From positions 1 to 64,000 of the forward strand of contig CAZEFM010000007.1 of the NCBI GenBank assembly GCA_964511575.1: DNA of 64,000 nucleotides. Reading direction: 5' to 3'. The notes under the pieces are model-generated. The model was given only the letters and a program-made list of their open reading frames with translations. It searched no databases and was not told where the DNA came from. Every line of letters begins with the position of its first letter. Within the stretch, counting starts at the first letter, position 1. A program made the translations under genes and the position numbers. Shown here one piece after another: positions 16,768 to 25,509 of this stretch. Origin of the DNA: CALKHT01 sp964511575 (lineage in GTDB: Bacteria > Planctomycetota > Phycisphaerae > Phycisphaerales > Phycisphaeraceae).

Positions 16768-19197
16768 TCACTCCTGAGCCTCCTGGCGCTTGGCCTGTTC
16801 GAGGCGCAGTTTTTCCAGTCGCGACAGGGGCTTGGCAGCAGGCGCCTGCGGCTTGGGCTGCTCAGCAACCTTGGGCGCTTCTTCCTTCTTCGGCGCGGGC
16901 GGCGGGGCGTCGATGCGAAGCACGCCGCCGTGACCGATGTTGTGCACCACCGGCTCGCCATCCTTCATGATGGTGACGCGGCAGAACAGCGACTTGTGCT
17001 GGCCAACCGGGGCGTCGGCTTCGGTGGTGACGGTGAAGATGATCTCTTCATCGCTCTTTTTGATGGTGAGCGGTTCGGCCGCGGTCTTGGGGGGCAGGCC
17101 CAACAGTTCGATCTTCGCTTCGCCTTCGAAATCGGTGTGCTGTTCGAGTTTGCACAGCACCTGCGCGGGTTGACCACGCTCGGCGGCGGCCATCTCCATC
17201 GACAGCGTCACGAACTGCGTGGCAATCTCGATGTGGCCCAGTTGTGTCGACGCCCAGACGGGGCCCTTGCCCGCATCGGCGCGGCCGAGCACCACGATGG
17301 GCCAACTGCCCGGCGGGGCGTTGCCATCGGCGTTGATGAGGTACTCCGCCTCGGTCTGCCCCTCGCCGATCGTTACCGAGCCAGCACCCGCGATGCCCGG
17401 CGGGGTGTAGGGCAGCGACAGCGTGATCGGGCCGTTGAAGCCTTCGGCGCGCTCGGCGACGACTTTGAGATTCATCGGGCCGTTGCGCACGATTGGCGCT
17501 TTGGGCTCGATGAGTTTGAGCTTGAAGGGCGCTGCCTCGGTCACCGCCATTGCCAGGCGATCGACGGTGGGGGCGTAGTAGAGCGTGTTGTTGGGTTCGC
17601 CGAGCACGAGGCGGACCTGCTGGGCGTAGCTGCCGCGGATCGCTTCGTTTTCGTAGTGACGGGCGGCAAGCTGGGCGAGACGTCCGGCCACGGGCGCTTC
17701 ACCGGTCGCCTCGAAGACGACGGGCACTTCGGTGACGTTGGCTTTCATGGTGTCGACGTGCATGGCGACGCCATCGGGCAGTTGCTCCGCGGTGAGGATG
17801 AGGTCGCCGCCGAAGTCGCGTCGGGTGGCACGGATGACCGTGGCCATGCGGTTGCCCTGGGGCACGGCGATGACCTGACGCTCCTGCGAGAACTGCACGA
17901 ATTCCGGCAGCGTGAGGGCGAGTTGCGGCGTCACCGGCGTGACTTCAATGCGATAGACGTAGTCGGGCCCGCCTGATCGCAGGTGATCGCGGATGAGCAG
18001 CCGATACGTGCCGTCGGCCGGTGCGGTGAAGCGGAGATAGCTGTCGGGGCCGCCCGTGTCGTCGTTGGCGCCGATGCGCTGGTTGTCGGGGCCGAAGAGC
18101 GTCAGCACCGGATCGAGCGGCGACCGCATGCGCCGCGCCCAGACGTGTACATCGAGTATCTGATCCTTCTTCGCTTCGAAGGCGAACCAGTCCTGATCGC
18201 CCGATTCGCCGATTACGCCGTTGAACGCGAGCGGCGGGGTGAGTTCGGTGGCGGTTGCCTGTCCACGAGCGTTGTTGGGTTCGGTTTCGTTGACATCGGG
18301 AAACGTGCTGACGCGAAAGCGGTGGGGCGATGGCGCGATGTGGCCGTCACGCTGCGGGAAGACTTCAAACGCGTCGTTCGCCTCCGCGGGCAGCGTGATC
18401 GTTTCGTCGAAGGTGCCGGACGGGTCGCCGAGGAATGTCAGCTTCAGTTCCGTCCCCGCCTGTCCGCCGAGCGGGAAGATGGCTTTGGGACGGGGGAACT
18501 GGCCCACGTGCAAACGATAGCGGCAGTTGTCGTTGCCGCCGTACGCGCTTTCGCGCACCTGAATGATGTACCTGCCATCCGCCGGTGCGATAACCGAAAC
18601 AAAGGGGTCCTGCAGAAAGAGCGTCGAGTCGTCACAGGCGGCGAGCTCGAAACGATCGCTGTCGAGAATCGCAACGAAGGGGTCGAACATGGCCCCGAGG
18701 CGAATGCCCTCGACCTCGGCGCTGATGCGTTCGCCTTTTTTCGCTTCGATGACGAAGTAGTCGACGTCTTCGTTGGTGACGACGCCGTTGACGGTGGTGT
18801 TGAACGCGATGGGTTGCGGGGTGGCGAACTCGCTGTTGGGTTCGGCTTCGTCGACGTTGTCGTAGTTGCCGACGTAGAAGTTGCGCAGCTCGGTGATGCC
18901 GCCGGCGGTGCGCAATCGCATGCAATGTTCGCCGAGCTTGGCATCGGGAGCGATGGTGACACGTGCCTTGACCTGATTGGCGTTGACGTTCTCGATCGAT
19001 TGGACGGTGAAGCCTTCGCTGTAGATGAAGACTTCCTGTGCATCGGCGAGTCGTGCGCCGTGGAAGATGATGTCCACTTCGCCGCCGCGCTTCGCACCGC
19101 GTGGTTCGATCCGCGCCAGGGTGGGGGAAGCGGCTTGGGCAACCATCGGGGCGGCCAACAGCGTGAGAACGGCAACGCTGAGCAACAGCCTCTTCAT
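16768..19197 (-). CDS. Secreted protein with pre-peptidase C-terminal (PPC) domains
   Basis: The 809-residue protein starts at ATG 19197 with GAGGAAG upstream. It has a typical signal peptide (MKRLLLSVAVLTLLAAPMVAQA). An IPT-like N-terminal segment (RIEPRGAKRGGEVDIIFHGARL) precedes two PPC-type beta-sandwich domains. These are marked by DEAEPNSEFATPQPIAFNTTVNGVV...DVDYFVIEAKKGERI and NETEPNNARGQATATELTPPLAFNGVI...DQDWFAFEAKKDQI. More beta-rich domains follow, and a Pro/Lys-rich charged tail ends in SRLEKLRLEQAKRQEAQE. PPC domains usually bind carbohydrate or assist secreted hydrolases. No catalytic domain is evident. It lies between the DUF1501 and DUF1549/1553 genes. Its stop codon is only eight bases from the next start, so translation is probably coupled. 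Confidence 0.85.
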   Translation of the reverse strand: MKRLLLSVAVLTLLAAPMVAQAASPTLARIEPRGAKRGGEVDIIFHGARLADAQEVFIYSEGFTVQSIENVNANQVKARVTIAPDAKLGEHCMRLRTAGGITELRNFYVGNYDNVDEAEPNSEFATPQPIAFNTTVNGVVTNEDVDYFVIEAKKGERISAEVEGIRLGAMFDPFVAILDSDRFELAACDDSTLFLQDPFVSVIAPADGRYIIQVRESAYGGNDNCRYRLHVGQFPRPKAIFPLGGQAGTELKLTFLGDPSGTFDETITLPAEANDAFEVFPQRDGHIAPSPHRFRVSTFPDVNETEPNNARGQATATELTPPLAFNGVIGESGDQDWFAFEAKKDQILDVHVWARRMRSPLDPVLTLFGPDNQRIGANDDTGGPDSYLRFTAPADGTYRLLIRDHLRSGGPDYVYRIEVTPVTPQLALTLPEFVQFSQERQVIAVPQGNRMATVIRATRRDFGGDLILTAEQLPDGVAMHVDTMKANVTEVPVVFEATGEAPVAGRLAQLAARHYENEAIRGSYAQQVRLVLGEPNNTLYYAPTVDRLAMAVTEAAPFKLKLIEPKAPIVRNGPMNLKVVAERAEGFNGPITLSLPYTPPGIAGAGSVTIGEGQTEAEYLINADGNAPPGSWPIVVLGRADAGKGPVWASTQLGHIEIATQFVTLSMEMAAAERGQPAQVLCKLEQHTDFEGEAKIELLGLPPKTAAEPLTIKKSDEEIIFTVTTEADAPVGQHKSLFCRVTIMKDGEPVVHNIGHGGVLRIDAPPPAPKKEEAPKVAEQPKPQAPAAKPLSRLEKLRLEQAKRQEAQE

Positions 19198-19306
19198 AGG
19201 GAACTTCCTCGCTCGGGAACGATGGATGGGGGGTCGCAGGCGGCACATCGTCGCGCCGAAACGCGAGGCGCACGGCTGACGATCGGCCGTGCACCACGAG
19301 CGTGCA

Positions 19307-20629
19307 TCATCCGAGCAGGTCCTCGACCACCTTGCCGCCGTCGACGATCTCGATGGGTCGGCCACCGGGCGCCATGAGTTCCTTGCGGGCGTCGATGCCC
19401 ATCTGGTGGTAGACGGTGGTGGCGAGGTCTTCGACGGTGAGGGGGTCGTTCTCGGGATCGGACGCGGTGGCATCGGACGAGCCGTACACCGTGCCGCGTT
19501 TGATGCCGCCGCCGGCGAGCACGACGCTGAACACCTTGGGCCAGTGGTCGCGGCCGCCATCGCGGTTGATCTTGGGCGTTCGGCCGAACTCGGTGGTGAG
19601 CATGACCAGCGTGGAGTCGAGCAGGCCGCGTTCCTCCAGATCGGTGATGAGGGCGGCGTACGCCTGGTCGAGCGGGGGAATCTGCCCCTGCACGCCGTTG
19701 CGGATGTTGGCGTGGTGGTCCCACCCGCCGTAGCTCATGGAGACGAAGCGGACGCCGGCTTCGACGAGTCGGCGGCACATGAGCATGCGCATGCCCGCCG
19801 GGTTCTTGCCGTAGCGGTTGCGCATCTCCTCCGATTCGGCGCGGATGTTGAACGCTTCACGCGCTTCGGTCGAGCTGATGAGCGAGTAGGCACGCTGGTA
19901 GAACGCGTCCATCGCATCGAGTTCATCGGATGATTCGAGCGTGCGGAAGTGGTGGTCGACGGTTTCCAGCAGGCTGCGTCGTCGGGCGAAGCGGGCGTCG
20001 TCGATGCCGCTTGCCATGGACAGGTCGCGCACCTGGAAATTGCCCGCGGCGGGATCAGCGCCGAGGCTGAACGGGCCGTATGCGCTGGACAGATACCCGC
20101 TGCCGGCGAACTCGTTGGGCACGGAAGGCACGCAGACGTAGGGCGGCAGGTTGTTGCGCGGGCCGAACTCGTGGGAGATGACGCTGCCCATGCTCGGGTA
20201 CTGCAGCGCGGGGCTGGGCCGATACCCGGTGAACATGTTGTGCGTGCCGCGTTCGTGGGCGGCTTCGCCGTGCGTCATGGAGCGGACGACGGTGATCTTG
20301 TCCGCAATGTTCGCGGTGCGTTTGAACAGCTCATTGACGCGCAGGCCGGATACCTTCGTGTCGATGGAGTTGAACGGCCCGCGGTATTCGATGGGGGCGT
20401 AGGGCTTGGGATCGAACGATTCCTGGCCGGAGATGCCGCCGGGCAGGAAGATGTGGATGATCGACTGGGCGGTCGCCTTTTTGCCCGTGGCGGCCTGGGC
20501 GCTTTGCAGCTTGAGGAACTGCGGGAGCGTGAGCCCCAACCCACCCACGAGACCGACGAACAGGAACTCGCGCCGATTCGGCCGGACATGCGCCGGATCG
20601 GAGCACCACGTGCAACTCCGTTCGCTCAT
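19307..20629 (-). CDS. DUF1501 protein (Tat-exported, sulfatase-like fold)
   Basis: The 440-residue protein starts at ATG 20629, with GAGGAG seven bases upstream. The frame is open for 375 bases further, but that part carries no conserved sequence. The N-terminus has RPNRREFLFVGLVGGLGLTLPQFL, a twin-arginine-type signal ending near AQAA. The DUF1501 core follows: IIHIFLPGGISGQESFDPKPYAP, RTANIADKITVVRSMTHGEAAHERGTHNM, YGGWDHHANI and TTEFGRTPKINRDGGRDHWP, with many His and Asp residues typical of an alkaline-phosphatase/sulfatase-like metal site. The family is abundant in planctomycetes and its substrate is unknown. It is the first gene of a four-gene operon. Confidence 0.9.
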   Translation of the reverse strand: MSERSCTWCSDPAHVRPNRREFLFVGLVGGLGLTLPQFLKLQSAQAATGKKATAQSIIHIFLPGGISGQESFDPKPYAPIEYRGPFNSIDTKVSGLRVNELFKRTANIADKITVVRSMTHGEAAHERGTHNMFTGYRPSPALQYPSMGSVISHEFGPRNNLPPYVCVPSVPNEFAGSGYLSSAYGPFSLGADPAAGNFQVRDLSMASGIDDARFARRRSLLETVDHHFRTLESSDELDAMDAFYQRAYSLISSTEAREAFNIRAESEEMRNRYGKNPAGMRMLMCRRLVEAGVRFVSMSYGGWDHHANIRNGVQGQIPPLDQAYAALITDLEERGLLDSTLVMLTTEFGRTPKINRDGGRDHWPKVFSVVLAGGGIKRGTVYGSSDATASDPENDPLTVEDLATTVYHQMGIDARKELMAPGGRPIEIVDGGKVVEDLLG

Positions 20630-21091
20630 TACTGAACTCCTCGAAGAACGCTCTCTCAACTGTCCGCGGCTCGTGCCGTCAGACCCATCCACGCAGTTCA
20701 AAAAGGTGGCGCGTGGCTTGTTTCCCGGCTGTGCTTCCCTGCACCAGCTTCCGGTTTCCCGGTGCGTTGCTTCGGTCGCCCCCTCCCTCAGTGAGCGGGC
20801 CGCCGAACGATCGTCAGCGTGTTGCCGGGCGCTCAAGCATTTCATGCTCAAAGACTTATGAGCATTACTCGCCTCGGCTCCCCCGTGCGCTGTGTCTCTT
20901 GGGGTGAATAGCGCTTTTGCCGCCTCAGACCCGCAAGAAAGCCGCCGCGTCTGCCTTGTCCAGCGGGCAGCACTGCAAATCACGTGCTTGCCCGAAGATG
21001 GCATCGGCAGGATCGGCCGCCAGCCCGCATGCGCCGAGGTCGCTCGGCGGTTACCGGGCTGTGAAGGATGAACGTCGATGCAGGCCGACTA
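20630..21091. other. Intergenic region upstream of the DUF1501 operon
   Basis: These 462 bases hold the leader and promoter of the leftward DUF1501 operon and the 3' end of the gluconokinase gene. I see no gene: an open frame runs upstream of the DUF1501 start but its translation looks random. The palindrome cluster at 20836-20865 is the only organised signal that I recognise. Confidence 0.4.
20836..20865 (-). promoter_or_regulatory. Overlapping palindromes upstream of the DUF1501 operon
   Basis: Two palindromes share an arm: AGCAT-TTC-ATGCT (20836-20848) and ATGCTCA-N8-TGAGCAT (20844-20865). The AT-rich island lies about 210-235 bases upstream of the DUF1501 start. Such tandem dyads are typical of operator sites, but no cognate regulator is nearby. 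Confidence 0.35.
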
Positions 21092-22561
21092 TTACCGCGC
21101 CGAGTCGACCAGCGCGACGAATCGCTCGCGCTGTTGGGCGTAGAAGGCGTGCCGCTTCGGGTCGGGGTCGATGCGCAGCAGGGCGTCACCGGGCTCGAAC
21201 TGGTCCGGGTCGAACGTGGCATCGACACGGGTGAGCGCCAAAAGGGCCGCGCCGAGGGCGGAGGCATCGGCCTGGGGGGCGGCGAGCAGGGGCCGGTTGA
21301 GGACATCCGCGAGAATCTGCCGCCAGACGGGATAGCGCGACAGCCCGCCGGTGATCCGCACGGGGTCGGCGGCGTCCGGATCGGGCACGGCGATGCGGAA
21401 GGCCACGGCGATGCTGTACGCCACACCTTCGAGGGTGGCACGCACGCGGTGACGCGCGGTGTGGTGATCGGTCAGACCGTCGATCATGCTGGGCAGGGTG
21501 CTGGGCCAGGGGACGCCACGTTCGGGCATGAAAAAGGGCACGACCATCAGCCCGTCGCTTCCCGGGGCGATGCCGGCTGCGTCGGTGAAAAGTTGGGCGT
21601 ATGCCTCGCCGCCCTTGCTCGAGGGGTAAAGCTGGTGGCGCAGGTGCTTGATGGCGGAGCCGGCGTTGTTCAGCGCGCAACCGGCAAGCCAGCGATGCGC
21701 GGTCAGGACGTAGCACCAGCTTCGCGCCTGTCGATCGTAGTGGGGCTCGTTGAGGCTGGTTCGCACGGCAGCGCTGGTGCCGGTGGAAATGGCGGTGCGG
21801 TGGGGCGGCGCTGCGCCGATGCCCACGTTTGCCAACGCGCCATCGCTGCTGCCCGCGACCACCAGCGTCTGTGCGGGAAGCCCCGTTTCCTCGGCAGCCT
21901 GACGTGTGATGCGGCCAATGACCGCGTTGGGCAGCACGATCACCGGCAGCCGACTCGGGGTGATGGTTGCCAGCTCCACCGCGGACTGATCCCAGTTGAA
22001 GTGGTGGATGTTCAGCAGGCCTGTGCTCGATGCGGAGGCGAGGTCCATCGCCCATTGGCCGGTGAGCTGGAAGAGTGCGAACTCCTTGATGCCGACGAAG
22101 CGTTCCGCCTGGTTGAACGTGTCGGGCATGTGTTCGCGCATCCATCGCAGCCGCGGCGCGTGGTAGTGGTGCAGCAGGGGGCATCCCGTGGCGTGATAAA
22201 GCCTGTCCGCGTTGATGCGGGGGCGCAGTGCTTCCAGCAGTTGCAGGGCACGCTGATCCTGCCAGATGGTGGCGGGCGCCAGCGGTTGATGGTTGGCATC
22301 GATGGGCACGATCGTGTGCATCGCGCCGCTGAGGCCGATCGCCGCCACGTGGGACGGCCCCAGCCGATCCATCAGGTTTCGCAGCACGCTCGCCGCGGTG
22401 CGCCAGATGGCGATGGTGTCCTGCTCGGCATGACCCTGAGGCGTGACGGTGGTGTCGATGTGCGCGGACGTTGTTGCCAACACCGCACGATCGGTGTTGA
22501 TCGCCACCGCTTTGCAGCGGCTGGTGCCAAGGTCCAGGCCGATGATGACGTTGTTGGACAA
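21092..22561 (-). CDS. FGGY-family carbohydrate kinase, probably gluconokinase
   Basis: The 489-residue protein has the FGGY fold: the ATP-site strand IIGLDLGTSRCKAVAI at the N-terminus, AIGLSGAMHTIVPID, IWQDQRA, GIKEFALFQLTG and a C-terminal ATPase segment with RITGGLSRYPVWRQILADVL and ASALGAALLAL. The SGAMHT and KEF...LTG context is more like bacterial FGGY gluconokinases than xylulokinases or glycerol kinases. It is the last gene of a probable three-gene unit after a zinc dehydrogenase and an SDR, which together fit the L-idonate to 5-keto-gluconate to gluconate to 6-phosphogluconate route. Substrate assignment rests on this context and on motif resemblance. Confidence 0.75.
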   Translation of the reverse strand: MSNNVIIGLDLGTSRCKAVAINTDRAVLATTSAHIDTTVTPQGHAEQDTIAIWRTAASVLRNLMDRLGPSHVAAIGLSGAMHTIVPIDANHQPLAPATIWQDQRALQLLEALRPRINADRLYHATGCPLLHHYHAPRLRWMREHMPDTFNQAERFVGIKEFALFQLTGQWAMDLASASSTGLLNIHHFNWDQSAVELATITPSRLPVIVLPNAVIGRITRQAAEETGLPAQTLVVAGSSDGALANVGIGAAPPHRTAISTGTSAAVRTSLNEPHYDRQARSWCYVLTAHRWLAGCALNNAGSAIKHLRHQLYPSSKGGEAYAQLFTDAAGIAPGSDGLMVVPFFMPERGVPWPSTLPSMIDGLTDHHTARHRVRATLEGVAYSIAVAFRIAVPDPDAADPVRITGGLSRYPVWRQILADVLNRPLLAAPQADASALGAALLALTRVDATFDPDQFEPGDALLRIDPDPKRHAFYAQQRERFVALVDSAR

Positions 22562-22573
22562 AACGTTTCCCGC

Positions 22574-23356
22574 CTATGCGTCGATGCGCGTCGCCCCGGT
22601 GCTGATGCCGCCATCCACCAGCAGCGTCTGCCCCGTGATGTAGGCGCTGGCGTCCGATGCGAGGAACACCACCGCGCCGTCCAGATCGTGCGGCTGGCCC
22701 GTCCGCTTCAGCGGAATACGATCGCGAAGATACGCCACCCAGTTCGCATTGCGATAAAGATCGGCATTCTGCGCAGTTTCAAACCAACCCGGTGCCAGAC
22801 AGTTTACCGTCACACCATACGGACCCCAATCGTCGGCGAGGCTCATCGTCAATTGCTTGATCCCGCCGCGACTCGCACCATACGGCGCCAGACCCGCATA
22901 CCCGAACACGCTCGTGACGGAGCCGATGTTGATGATGCGGCCGTACCGCCGCGCCACCATGTGCCGGCCGATCGCCTGCGCAACGAAAAATGCCCCGCGC
23001 AGATTCGTGTCCAGCACGGTGTTCCAGTCATGCCAGGTGACCTCCAGCGCCGGCTTGCGGATGTTGACGCCGGCATTGTTGACGAGGATGTCGACACGGC
23101 CGAACACCGCCTGCGCCGCCGCCGCCATTGCGTCGATGCTCGTTTGCTCGATGACATCCAACTCGACCGGTTCGACACGCCTGCCCAACGATTGGATCTC
23201 CTCCACGACAGGCATCAACGATTCGCGTTTGCGACTGGTGATGATCACATCCGCCCCGGCACGTGCCAAAGCGTGGGCGAACCCACGCCCCAGCCCACGG
23301 CTTGCGCCGGTGATCAACGCCACCTTGCCGGCCAGATCGAAGGGTGTGGTGCTCAT
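22574..23356 (-). CDS. Short-chain dehydrogenase, gluconate 5-dehydrogenase-like
   Basis: The 260-residue classical SDR shows the NAD(P)-binding TGASRGLGRGF near residue 17, the NNAG motif (ILVNNAGVNI) near 94, catalytic Ser in NIGSVTS, and the YxxxK-type active site. In the usual Tyr-x-x-x-Lys position the sequence reads YGASRGGIKQ, with Arg in place of the usual Lys. The Lys four residues on could be a register variant. The C-terminal end GQTLLVDGGIS is normal. The start is ATG 23356, 15 bases after the stop of the dehydrogenase gene. IdnO-type 5-keto-gluconate reductase is the likely role given the neighbours, but SDR specificity cannot be read from sequence. Confidence 0.82.
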   Translation of the reverse strand: MSTTPFDLAGKVALITGASRGLGRGFAHALARAGADVIITSRKRESLMPVVEEIQSLGRRVEPVELDVIEQTSIDAMAAAAQAVFGRVDILVNNAGVNIRKPALEVTWHDWNTVLDTNLRGAFFVAQAIGRHMVARRYGRIINIGSVTSVFGYAGLAPYGASRGGIKQLTMSLADDWGPYGVTVNCLAPGWFETAQNADLYRNANWVAYLRDRIPLKRTGQPHDLDGAVVFLASDASAYITGQTLLVDGGISTGATRIDA

Positions 23357-23370
23357 AAGCAGCCTGCGGT

Positions 23371-24402
23371 TCAGGGTTGCAGCACAACTTTCATCAGTCC
23401 CGGTTCGCGGGTGTGCAGCCGTCGGAACCAGTCCGCTCCCGCTTCGAGTGGGGCGGTGGCGCTGATGAGCGGCGCGACCTGGATCACGCCGCGCGACACC
23501 ATGTCGATGCACGCGGGATATTCCCCCGCCGAAGCACACGAACCGATGAGCGTCTGCTCACGCGTCACCACCTGCTGCAACGGCAGCGGCACGTGCGGCG
23601 TCACGTTGCCCACCAGCACGAGATGCCCGCCTTTGCGCAGTGCGTTCACCGCGGTCGTAAAGGTGGGCTGCGTGCCGACCACCTCGGCGGCGATGTCCGC
23701 ACCGCGACCATCCGTGAGTTCACGCACCAAGGAAACAACGTCCATCCGACCCGCGTCAATGCACTGCGTTGCGCCGAGTTGCTGCGCAAGAGCCAGCTTC
23801 GCGTCATCCAGATCGACCGCCACGACCTGCGTGCATCCCGCCGCCCGCAGCGCCTGCACCATCAGCAGCCCGATCATGCCGCTGCCCACCACCACGGCCG
23901 TATCGCCCAGTTGGATGGGGGTGAGGTTCGCCGCATGCACCGCGATCGACACCGATTCGATCAACGCCGCCTGTTCGAAGGAAAGTTCATCGGGGATCGG
24001 ATACACGATGTGCTGCGGAATGGCGATGTACTGCGCGAACGCGCCGTGGCGACGGTACTCGCCCGTGGAGACGCCAAGCACCTGCCGTTGGTCGCAGAGG
24101 TTGATTCGGCCTCGACGACAAAACCAGCAGTGCCCGCAATACACGGTGGAGTCGAACGTGACCCGCTCGCCCGGCTTCAGGTGCGTGACATGGTCGCCCA
24201 CCCGTTCGACCACACCCGCCGCTTCATGCCCCATCACAATGGGCGGGATACGTCTGCCGCTGCTGCCATCGTAGCCATGCACATCGCTGCCGCAGATCCC
24301 CGCCGCTCGCACACGCACCAGCACATCGTCCGGTCCGATGGGCGGTTGCTCCATCTCCGTCACCGTCAGATCCCCATACGCGCGGAGCAGCAACGCCTTC
24401 AT
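23371..24402 (-). CDS. Zinc-dependent medium-chain dehydrogenase, sorbitol/idonate type
   Basis: The 343-residue protein is a medium-chain dehydrogenase. Catalytic zinc ligands are present in AAGICGSDVHGYDG and MGHEAAGVVERVG. The structural zinc site has the four Cys of YCGHCWFCRRGRINLC, and the Rossmann segment is VVGSGMIGLLMVQALRAAG. ATG 24402 (MKALLLRAYG) is chosen, and the frame continues five codons upstream without conserved residues. The family oxidises polyols or sugar acids with NAD(P). With the SDR and the FGGY kinase downstream, L-idonate 5-dehydrogenase or a related aldonate dehydrogenase is a sensible guess. It is the first gene after a strong terminator, so it probably has its own promoter at 24403-24490. 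Confidence 0.85.
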   Translation of the reverse strand: MKALLLRAYGDLTVTEMEQPPIGPDDVLVRVRAAGICGSDVHGYDGSSGRRIPPIVMGHEAAGVVERVGDHVTHLKPGERVTFDSTVYCGHCWFCRRGRINLCDQRQVLGVSTGEYRRHGAFAQYIAIPQHIVYPIPDELSFEQAALIESVSIAVHAANLTPIQLGDTAVVVGSGMIGLLMVQALRAAGCTQVVAVDLDDAKLALAQQLGATQCIDAGRMDVVSLVRELTDGRGADIAAEVVGTQPTFTTAVNALRKGGHLVLVGNVTPHVPLPLQQVVTREQTLIGSCASAGEYPACIDMVSRGVIQVAPLISATAPLEAGADWFRRLHTREPGLMKVVLQP

Positions 24403-24491
24403 GCACCACGTCCCCAATTACCATCGTCGGCGGAAGCGAATCGTCCATCATCGTCAACCAATCATAGCGCTGCCAATGCGGGGGGCGCAGC

Positions 24492-24528
24492 AAAAAGGGC
24501 GTCACGACCACCCCGTGTCGTGACGCCC
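24492..24528 (-). terminator. Strong rho-independent terminator downstream of the PhyH gene
   Basis: Read leftward, a perfect 12-base-pair stem (GGGCGTCACGAC and GTCGTGACGCCC) with an eight-base loop is followed by TTTTT. It lies 46 bases after the PhyH stop codon and separates the sialidase/PhyH operon from the dehydrogenase trio. Confidence 0.92.
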
Positions 24529-24574
24529 TGTCAGCAGATGCAATGACGATGCTCGCCAGCGTGATCGATGGTGC

Positions 24575-25480
24575 TCAAACACCCCATTTCTGCCGCGATT
24601 CGGTGACCGGCTCAATCGCCGCGCCGGGTCGCCAGAACTCGGTGTGACCCACCGGCGTCTTGCCCGCCCACCGTTCATCCACCGGGTCGGATGCCAACTG
24701 ATACCGCGTGTCGCAACTGATGCGATAGCGATCCGAGTTGTTTGTCAGCGACGCGTGCATGATAAACATGTTGAGGATGATCGCATCGCCCGCGCGGAAC
24801 GTGGTGGTCGCCCACCGACCGCCGAAACGATCCACCAACTCCGCGGGATCGTCCGTGAAGTGGCCGGCAATGAGGTCCCGATCCACATCCGACCGGCCGT
24901 AGGTGCGAATCACCTGCTCCCACCTGTTGGAGCCGAGGCAGATCGCCAGCGTGCCCATGTCCGGCGTGATGTCGCCCAGCGGCGTCCACAACGTAAACAA
25001 CCGCTTCGTCCCGCGACCCATGTACACCGAGTCGTAATGTATCGTTGAACCGGTACCGGGCCCGACCGTGCGCAGCCACTGAAAGTTGAAGCTCATCGGC
25101 TCACCGCCGAGAAAACGCTCGAAGAACGTCATCACTCGCGGACCATACAGCAGTTGCCGCAACTCTTCCGACTTGAGGTGGTCGCGCCCGCGCACCGAAG
25201 GCGTCGCCACCTCATCGGGGTTGGGGTTCACCACGCCTTCCATCAACGGATAGTCTGGATGCAGTTTGCCCTGATCGCGCAGCTTCTCGAGGATGCCCCG
25301 GCGAACGTTCATCACCTCCTCGCGGTCGTGAAAGTTGCGGATCAGCAAAAAGCCATCCTCATCCATGCGCTGCCGCAGCGCCTCCACGTCATCGAGAATC
25401 CCCGTACTGTCCGGCAGACGCAATGTGAGATACCGACTTTCCGCTTCAAATGGTTTTTTTGCGATCTCGTATGTTGCCAT
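24575..25480 (-). CDS. Phytanoyl-CoA dioxygenase (PhyH) family protein
   Basis: The 301-residue protein is a non-haem Fe(II)/2-oxoglutarate oxygenase of the PhyH family. The HxD part of the iron triad is seen in STIHYDSVYMG. The distal His is probably that of NMFIMHASLTN, followed by Arg in SDRYRISCDTRYQ for 2-oxoglutarate. ATG 25480 is chosen, with GGAAAGGA upstream. It ends a leftward run after the SUMF1-sialidase gene, 29 bases away, and just before a strong terminator. PhyH proteins hydroxylate lipids, amino acids or small metabolites. The neighbouring carbohydrate genes suggest a small hydrophilic substrate, but nothing in the sequence fixes it. Confidence 0.82.
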   Translation of the reverse strand: MATYEIAKKPFEAESRYLTLRLPDSTGILDDVEALRQRMDEDGFLLIRNFHDREEVMNVRRGILEKLRDQGKLHPDYPLMEGVVNPNPDEVATPSVRGRDHLKSEELRQLLYGPRVMTFFERFLGGEPMSFNFQWLRTVGPGTGSTIHYDSVYMGRGTKRLFTLWTPLGDITPDMGTLAICLGSNRWEQVIRTYGRSDVDRDLIAGHFTDDPAELVDRFGGRWATTTFRAGDAIILNMFIMHASLTNNSDRYRISCDTRYQLASDPVDERWAGKTPVGHTEFWRPGAAIEPVTESRQKWGV

Positions 25481-25509
25481 ACCAATCCTTTCCGAGGAAC
25501 GCGGCCCGT

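Noticed and set aside
20630..21004. An N-terminal extension of the DUF1501 protein
   Set aside because: A strong ribosome-binding site and a twin-arginine signal mark the start at 20629, and the upstream translation looks random.
21068..24274. A 1068-codon open frame on the + strand
   Set aside because: It lies opposite three genes with clear enzyme motifs (gluconokinase, SDR, dehydrogenase). The translation is Arg/His/Gln-rich and shows no recognisable domain.
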